From Cryphonectria parasitica EP155 (Eukaryota > Ascomycota > Sordariomycetes > Diaporthales > Cryphonectriaceae): a stretch of 64,000 nt of DNA. Positions 58,349 through 64,000 of the stretch are shown here, piece by piece. The number at the start of each line of letters is the position of its first letter. Position 1 is the stretch's first letter. The notes beneath the pieces were generated by a model. It searched no databases. It saw only the letters and a program-made list of their open reading frames with translations, and had not been told where the DNA came from. The translations under genes and the position numbers were made by a program. The DNA lies in assembly GCF_011745365.1 (NCBI RefSeq), contig NW_024468911.1, positions 3,032,759 through 3,096,758 on the forward strand, written 5' to 3'.

Positions 58349-58990
58349 TTATGCTTATTGAGATGGCAAAAGCCAGTGCTCCCAAGGAACTAACTAACCC
58401 AACTCAGTCTTGCAGATCTTCAGTAATTTAAGTTATATTTATTATTCCAAGAGATTCTGTGCAGTTATTTTTCGAGATCATCCTCAACCCGGATGCTCAT
58501 ACATGCCAAGTGTGTCTGAGACTCCTAAACCGGGGCCGTTCGTGACATGACACTGATGCCAAGATACTCGGCCATGTTTCTGGACCTTCAAGTTTGCCTT
58601 TTCGGGACGTCATCTCATAATTATGTAGTTTAGGAAGCAGTAGTCTCTATTTCTGGCTCATCCAGCGATCTTTTCCTACTCAACATCTTCCAAGCCCGAG
58701 TGTCTCAAATGTGTTCGGAAACTGGTTTGCAGGACCTCAGTTCATCATGTCACGCCTTGCTACAGTTGGCCGAATGATTGAAGGCAAGAATGGCCGTGCT
58801 TTGGTTTAATACTAGGGATTAATGATCCCATTCCATTTATCCATAACTTGCTCTTTCTGTAAGTTTCTTTTTCACCCTTTCAGTTTGCATTCCCTTCTGG
58901 CCGAGCAGCGCTCTGGTCACCACCCATCACTCCAATTCCATCCGTCGAACGGATCGATTCCTTTCTCTTTTCTCCCATTCTTTGGTCACG
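58349..58990. other. Spacer upstream of the secreted Gly/Asn-rich gene
   Basis: A 642-bp stretch with the GH5 3' end and a pyrimidine-rich leader (many TTTC and CTTT runs) before the ATG at 58991. No gene is seen. Confidence 0.55.
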
Positions 58991-59874
58991 ATGCAATTTC
59001 CTTGCATTCTTGCAGCCGTCTTGGCTTTCAGCGAGGCGGGCCTCGCCTTCTCGGTAAGTATCGAATCACCCGCCACATCTCCCCTCGCATAGCCGCCTTC
59101 GACATCTCACTTCTGACTTCTCTCCTCTAGGGCGGCTACACTGGACAAGTAGCGACCCACATCAAATGGAAGTCTCCGACGGTCAAAGAACGAGGGGACC
59201 TCACTATAGGAGGACTGACTCTGGGTAGTGGGGACAACGGCGGTCAGCCAGGGGGAGCAGCAGCCGCTACTGGCACCACAGCTGCTGGTCAATCCAACAG
59301 CACAAATACCGGAGGCGGAGGAGGCTCCAGCTTGACACTGCCTAATGGGCTGACTCTCGGTGGAGACGGAGGAGGCAACGCCAATGCAAACGCAAACGCA
59401 AACACTCAGAATTCAGCTCTCGATGGCTTCCTTGCAGCGGCTCAGGGAGCCGCAAAGAATCAAACAGGCACCGCTGACGCGGCTACAGCTGGTACGGCTC
59501 AGACAAGTCCAGGACAAGGCGAGGCTGCCTCCCCAACTGTTGCAGCTGAAGGAGCGACGGGAGCTGGCACGGCAGAAACTGCACAGGCGGCCGAAGCAGG
59601 TCAGCCCAAAGCCGTTGCGGAGTCTGATCAGTTCTCTGAGGATGCGGGCATCACCCTAGACTCCAATGGTAACGCGCAGAATTTGGGAGGAGACCTGGGC
59701 ATCACGAAGGTGAGCAGTCTGACTCTATTGAAGCGGGCACCTGCACCAAGCGTACCAATGGCTATCGGATGAAACAAGCACATGCTGACCTTGGTCTCAA
59801 CACAGGGCTCGGATGGATCCACGTCTGTTGGAGGTGCTAGTGGCATCAATATCTCGCCTGCAGCGTCTGCGTAG
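58991..59874 (+). CDS. Small secreted Gly/Ala/Asn-rich protein, function unknown
   Basis: No family is recognised. Exons 58991-59053, 59131-59709 and 59806-59874 give 236 residues. A signal peptide (QFPCILAAVLAFSEAGLAFS) is exactly the first exon. The mature chain has a short ordered-looking start, GYTGQVATHIKWKSPTVKER, then two copies of a LTLPNGLTLGG / LTIGGLTLGS type motif, an Asn-Ala repeat (NANANANAN), and a long Ala/Gly/Thr/Gln-rich disordered part. It has no cysteine beyond the signal peptide. If the last intron (96 nt) is retained, translation ends instead after about 20 other residues at 59772. Composition suggests a wall-associated or effector-like secreted protein, but this is a guess. 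Confidence 0.72.
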
Positions 59875-61024
59875 GGCTCGGGACTGAGGTTGGAAGCCGC
59901 TGAATTGTGGCAGAAGATTCGCTACGAGTGCAAAGCTCTTATTTCGACTATGAGGAATCCAAAATCTACAACATATCTCAGCTCACAGCTCTTTGATGTT
60001 GTAGAAGATCTGTGAAGTACGATATCATTATCAAATTCAGCTGGAGCTGTCCTCTAGGAGACCTGAATCGAAGCACGAGGCTGAGCATCCGAGACCAAAG
60101 CAAATAACAACCTCGCCAGATTTCCCGAGCATAATTTAAGCATATGGAGGCAGAAACACGTCAATATTCATGGGCCCATTTGGGAAGAGGCTGAAAATAG
60201 TGTTGGCCACTCATGACCGTCATCTGTTCGCCTCGTGAAATACCTAAGCACATTTGCGAATGTGGCACACCACTGCAGAGAACAGTTCACTTTTCTTCTT
60301 GAGAGTAGAGCACCACACAATACAAAATTATGTTACTAACAAACTCTTGAATAACGACGCTATTTGTTGACGATTATATCATCACCTCTCTTCTAAAATA
60401 GGGCAATCAGATGAGAGTTAACGTTGTCGAATTCCATAGCAGGTCGTGACATCGCTGGACCAATGAGAAGTATACATCACGGAACGATCAGTTCAAACGG
60501 TCAGAGTTTGCTGAGTCTTATCATACACACGTTCTCGCTTTGTGTGCGTGAGTGGACGTGGTGTGGCTCTGGCCTCCTTAGCCTTCCTTCCAGACCAGGA
60601 CCGCTTCAACGTTGACGTTCAGTCATTTGCAGTACATGGTCCAGCCACGACCTCAGACAACCATACATCCATACATAGACGATATGCTAGAACAACCCAG
60701 GTTTCAATATTCGAGCAGTGATCGTGCGTACAAACAAGTTTTTAGCCCGCCGAAAGCGTCTGAGCTGCGAATGCAAGGAAGCTCTTGTCTTTTTCTCTCC
60801 CCCCAGCTTGTCTCTGAACGAAACTCCCTGGAGAGCACCTTTTAATCATGAACGATTGCAGATCGCTTGGCCAGCTGCTCATATTCTTGCTTCATGAAAA
60901 TTATATAAAGCAGGTGATGCATCCCTCTAGATCCTCAAGAGCTGTCCAGCGCGCCTCAACAAACACTTTATCGAGACGCGGATACATCAAACACCTATAC
61001 TCACAACTCGAACCCTACTCAACC
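59875..61024. other. Gene-free region, 1.15 kb
   Basis: AT-richer than the housekeeping part of the window. Open frames at 60424-60845 have no domain. A short pyrimidine-rich leader and the sequence ATTATATAAAG near 60899 (TATA-like) lie about 125 bp before the small frame at 61025. Confidence 0.5.
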
Positions 61025-61373
61025 ATGTCTGACTTCGACCTCACCAATGCCACTGCCTGGGCTGAAACCCCTGGCCTTTATGCGGTCTTCAACGTCGACA
61101 GTCAGACCGCCCTTGACAAGGATCGCGACGCGAAGCCTCAGGTCATTCAATGCTGGTGTGTACCTTACTTTCTTGTTCTATTATCGTGAGTGAAGCCTTT
61201 CACCTAGGACGCTAATTTCTCCTTTTCTTTTCTGGCAGTCATGAAGCTCACTCTAGAGATTACAGTATCTATAGCGTCAAGTTCAACGGAAACTGCCTGG
61301 TTCTCACAATGGTAACGGCGCCAACGGCACCAAGATCAAGTGTGCCACCCAGATCCAAGTGAAGAAGGGTTAG
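61025..61373 (+). pseudogene. Small gene, apparently disrupted by a frameshift
   Basis: A frame opens at an ATG in good context (ACCATGTCTGAC, 61025) and reads MSDFDLTNATAWAETPG. A likely intron follows (61156-61238, 83 nt, GTGTGT donor and TGGCAG acceptor), after which the frame gives HEAHSRDYSIYSVKFNGN. It then runs into a stop at about 61363, but from about 61302 another phase reads SHNGNGANGTKIKCATQIQV and ends at 61371-61373. That reading looks more protein-like, so one inserted or deleted base near 61296-61302 is suspected. No signal peptide and no known family. It could be a real small protein, a decayed copy, or an assembly error. Confidence 0.4.
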
Positions 61374-63256
61374 ATCTGGGTTATCAAGAACCAAAAGCAG
61401 GCAGGCATGAGAGACGAGGCCTCTCTTGCACTTGGAATTTTCTATTCAATATGAAGGAGGCCCTTGCAGATAGACAGTAGACTTATTACTTCAAAGAAGA
61501 TCTGCACGCCAACAAACACCTAAGTATGAATTCACACGCTCTTGAACTCCAGCTCACGCTTTTCGTTATCTTCATCAGTCTCGAAGTCCGAGTCTAATTA
61601 CTTTGTCCACTTACACATCCTGCCATCGATCCCATCGATCAGTTTGCTTAGTACCCCAACTTGGATCGGGCAATAAATTCTGTTTGCATAGTTTTCCACC
61701 CTTACTTTTTTTCCATAGGATCGGCATTCCTCTAGGAGCTAAACGTTTAGAAACATGCCTAGAAAAGCCCCCTTCGCAGCTTTGCCACAATGTGCTTCGT
61801 GAGGGCCTTTTGCCCAGATAGCAGACCAAAAGGGGTCAAACTGAGACCCTAGTAGGCATATTACTCGTAGGCACCGGCATCTCAAGAGGATTCCGTTGGC
61901 TACACCAACGTCTACATTAATGCAATCAAAAATAGAGTAAAGTACCCCCAAGACAATTTTACTCCTAGATTGTGTAATATAGTAGTATATTGGAAGCCAT
62001 TCTGATTTCGGTGGGTGTTGTCTATTTAGTACTTACTTGTCTAAGGAGTCATTGATGTCCAAATTTGGGTGTTTGAAAAGGTCTCACCCGCGCAGGCATG
62101 CGTTGTAATTACAAGAAGCTGTACAGGACTTACGAGGTTGCAGGTGAATCCCTGTAACCCTTATAAGTCAGTTTTTAGCCCACTTTTCAAAATGCTTACA
62201 TGAGACCGCACGCGCGGGGGGTAGATTAGCCCCGCAGGGCAATGACTTGAGGTTATCTTTTCTGTCCATCTAACGGTATGACGACTGCATGAGTCAATCA
62301 GGGGAAGTGCACGGAGAACGCATCAGTTATTGTGCTCTGCGCGCTTTGAACTGCAGCGATCGTCTCTTACCTTTCAGGTAATCAAATGACAATCTGCCCC
62401 CTTGCGTGCGTAATGCAGGGCGATCTGACGTGCAGAAGATCCCGTACAATACCGCATCACCCGTCGTTGATCTTTCCCGATGCTGCCCAGTGTCCAGGCC
62501 CTCTGTGGGGACAGCACGTTGGCGATCCTCTCCACCCCACTACACCCACCACAAGTACACTCCAAACAACGTTTCAAGGTCTAGCCTCTTGTGAGTCCTG
62601 ATAAACATTTGTTTGTTTGCATGAAGCTATTCTATCCTACGTCTTTCTTTCTATATATATGTATATATCGTGTGTATCATCGGTTAGAATGTTTCGCCGG
62701 CGCAGGAAAGTAACATGGGGGCTAGCTGCAGAGAAACTTGGATTCAGAAATGTCGAGGCCTGAATGAGGTGGGCATGCACATTCGAGGTGTAGACTGACC
62801 AAAGATATGTATTTTACCTCGCTTTGACACATTCCAAAGTATGGACGCCACGAATCCCATAGTTTACCGCTTTGGCTCGAGTCTCGGTCCACCTTGAGAA
62901 GGACTTGCGTTTCAAGTCCGGGTGTCGATTGGGTGTCGAACTAGGCCATTGGTTGGGGGCCATGTGGGTCTGAGGTCGTGGTACGTACTTACACCAAGAT
63001 CCCTTTGCGCCTCCTTCCTTCACGACGGACGAGGATGAGGCAGGAGATAGGCGCCACCAGGCGGTATGGGCTGCTTTATTTTGCCGCGGTCAAAAGTTAC
63101 TTCTTTCACCGGCAAGCCCCCTTCCCAAACACAAGCAAACACATTAAAAAGTGTCATGGGGTCCACGCACAAGAAGAGCCCACGATGGTGAGTTCAGGCA
63201 CTCCAGACTTCTCCTTCATTGTCCTTCCTTAGATTCTTCTCTCAACAACCGCCAAC
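61374..63256. other. Gene-free, AT-richer region of 1.9 kb
   Basis: No supported gene. There is a near-perfect hairpin at 62136-62159 (GGTTGCAGG against CCTGTAACC with one G-T pair) and a short TATATATGTATATAT tract near 62654. The right end contains the GH71 promoter. Degenerate transposon remnants are possible but none is recognised. Confidence 0.5.
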
Positions 63257-64000
63257 ATGGTTGGCTTCCATTCCTTTTCTTCAACATGTCTGCTGGCAGC
63301 CTCGCTCGTCAGCGCCGCCCCTTCTCTTCTCTTGGACGCTGGCTCGTCCCCTCCACTCCTTGACCGGCGCCAAAACACCACAACTTCGTCCGACAAGCTC
63401 GTTTTCTGCCATTTCATGGTGGGTATCATCTCAGACCGAACCAGCGCGGCAGACTGGGACTCGGACATGCAGATAGCCAAAGACCTAGGCATAGATGCTT
63501 TCGCCCTGAACATAGGCACAGATGATTTCACCGACACGCAGCTTGGGTATGCGTACGAATCGGCGGCCAACAACGGCATGTCCGTGTTTATCTCCTTTGA
63601 CTTCAACTGGTGGGACCCGTCTACCGATGCGGCCGAGATTGGTGATATGATCGCCAAGTATGGGGCCGAGACGGCGCAGCTCATGGTGGACGGAAAAATC
63701 TTTGCCTCATCTTTTGCCGGCGATGGTCTCGACGTCGCCGCCGTGCGAAGCGCTGTTGGGGCTGATATTTTCTTCGCCCCCAACTTCCACCCTTCCGAGA
63801 CCACCGACCCCAGTGCCAGCATCGATGGTGCGCTGAACTGGATGGGATGGAACAACAACGGAGACAACAAAGCGCCGGTCGCGGGCGGGACCAACATCAC
63901 TGTCGTCGACGGCGATGACACGTACAAATCCTGGTTGTCCACCATGCCGTACATTGCCCCCATCTCGCCATGGTTCAGCACCCACTACGGCCCCGAGGTC
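63257..64000 (+). CDS. GH71 alpha-1,3-glucanase (mutanase), 5' part only
   Basis: Secreted enzyme hydrolysing alpha-1,3-glucan of fungal walls. The reading frame is open from the ATG at 63257 to the window end, 248 codons; the family is usually over 400 residues, so the 3' part lies outside. A signal peptide, FHSFSSTCLLAASLVSAAP, is followed by LLDRRQ, a possible Kex2-type processing site. The catalytic domain begins KLVFCHFMVGIISDRT and includes DLGIDAFALNIG, VFISFDFNWW and FASSFAGDGLD, hallmarks of GH71. No intron is needed in the visible part. Confidence 0.92.
   Translation, partial: MVGFHSFSSTCLLAASLVSAAPSLLLDAGSSPPLLDRRQNTTTSSDKLVFCHFMVGIISDRTSAADWDSDMQIAKDLGIDAFALNIGTDDFTDTQLGYAYESAANNGMSVFISFDFNWWDPSTDAAEIGDMIAKYGAETAQLMVDGKIFASSFAGDGLDVAAVRSAVGADIFFAPNFHPSETTDPSASIDGALNWMGWNNNGDNKAPVAGGTNITVVDGDDTYKSWLSTMPYIAPISPWFSTHYGPEV

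Noticed and set aside
61900..62200. RIP-degraded transposon remnant in the AT-richer stretch.
   Set aside because: AT content is only mildly raised, and no terminal repeats or transposase-like frame can be seen.

Overview
The window reads as nuclear DNA of a filamentous ascomycete (Pezizomycotina, most likely a Sordariomycete). Genes are compact with short 5'-GT...AG-3' introns of about 43-354 nt and CTRAC-like branch sites, and they encode class I chitin synthase, a siroheme sulfite reductase, an EF-hand external NADH dehydrogenase, KEI1, and secreted GH5 and GH71 enzymes. The species cannot be fixed from this sequence. All gene models below were spliced by hand from conserved protein frames and splice consensus; no alignment was run.

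Layout. 1-5.6 kb: the RNase H2 subunit C gene and MCM6, co-oriented, both with MBF-type cell-cycle motifs upstream. 6.9-10.6 kb: a large disordered RG-rich protein on the minus strand. 11.7-13.4 kb: ATP synthase subunit f and complex I NDUFS4, head to head over a 350-bp spacer with a CCAAT box. 14.4-18.2 kb: GID8 and a uridine kinase/UPRT fusion, divergent. 19.2-24.7 kb: external NAD(P)H dehydrogenase, NOP53 and the Rab GTPase YPT6. 25.3-27.7 kb: ribose-5-phosphate isomerase and KEI1 (IPC synthase subunit), divergent. 29.7-39.1 kb: sulfite reductase beta subunit and class I chitin synthase, convergent. 41.1-45.8 kb: a soluble twin-ABC ATPase, the proteasome assembly factor UMP1 and a UBL3-like prenylated ubiquitin-fold protein. 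49.0-55.9 kb: a GPI-anchored Thr/Ser-rich protein, an AP-2-type beta adaptin and EMC4.

From about 56.8 kb to the end the character changes to a gene-sparse, secretion-oriented block: a GH5 glycosidase, a secreted Gly/Ala/Asn-rich protein, a small disrupted reading frame, and the 5' part of a GH71 alpha-1,3-glucanase cut by the window end.

Most genes are conserved housekeeping genes with ordinary functions. The more notable points are structural: a GC-AG intron in KEI1 with an in-frame GT-AG alternative, an intron directly after the UMP1 start codon, a 15-nt microexon in ATP17, paired cell-cycle motifs in front of two replication genes, a shared OXPHOS promoter, and a fungal UBL3 homologue. 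I did not find a clear previously undescribed multi-gene system, CRISPR array, intact transposon, tRNA or rRNA gene.
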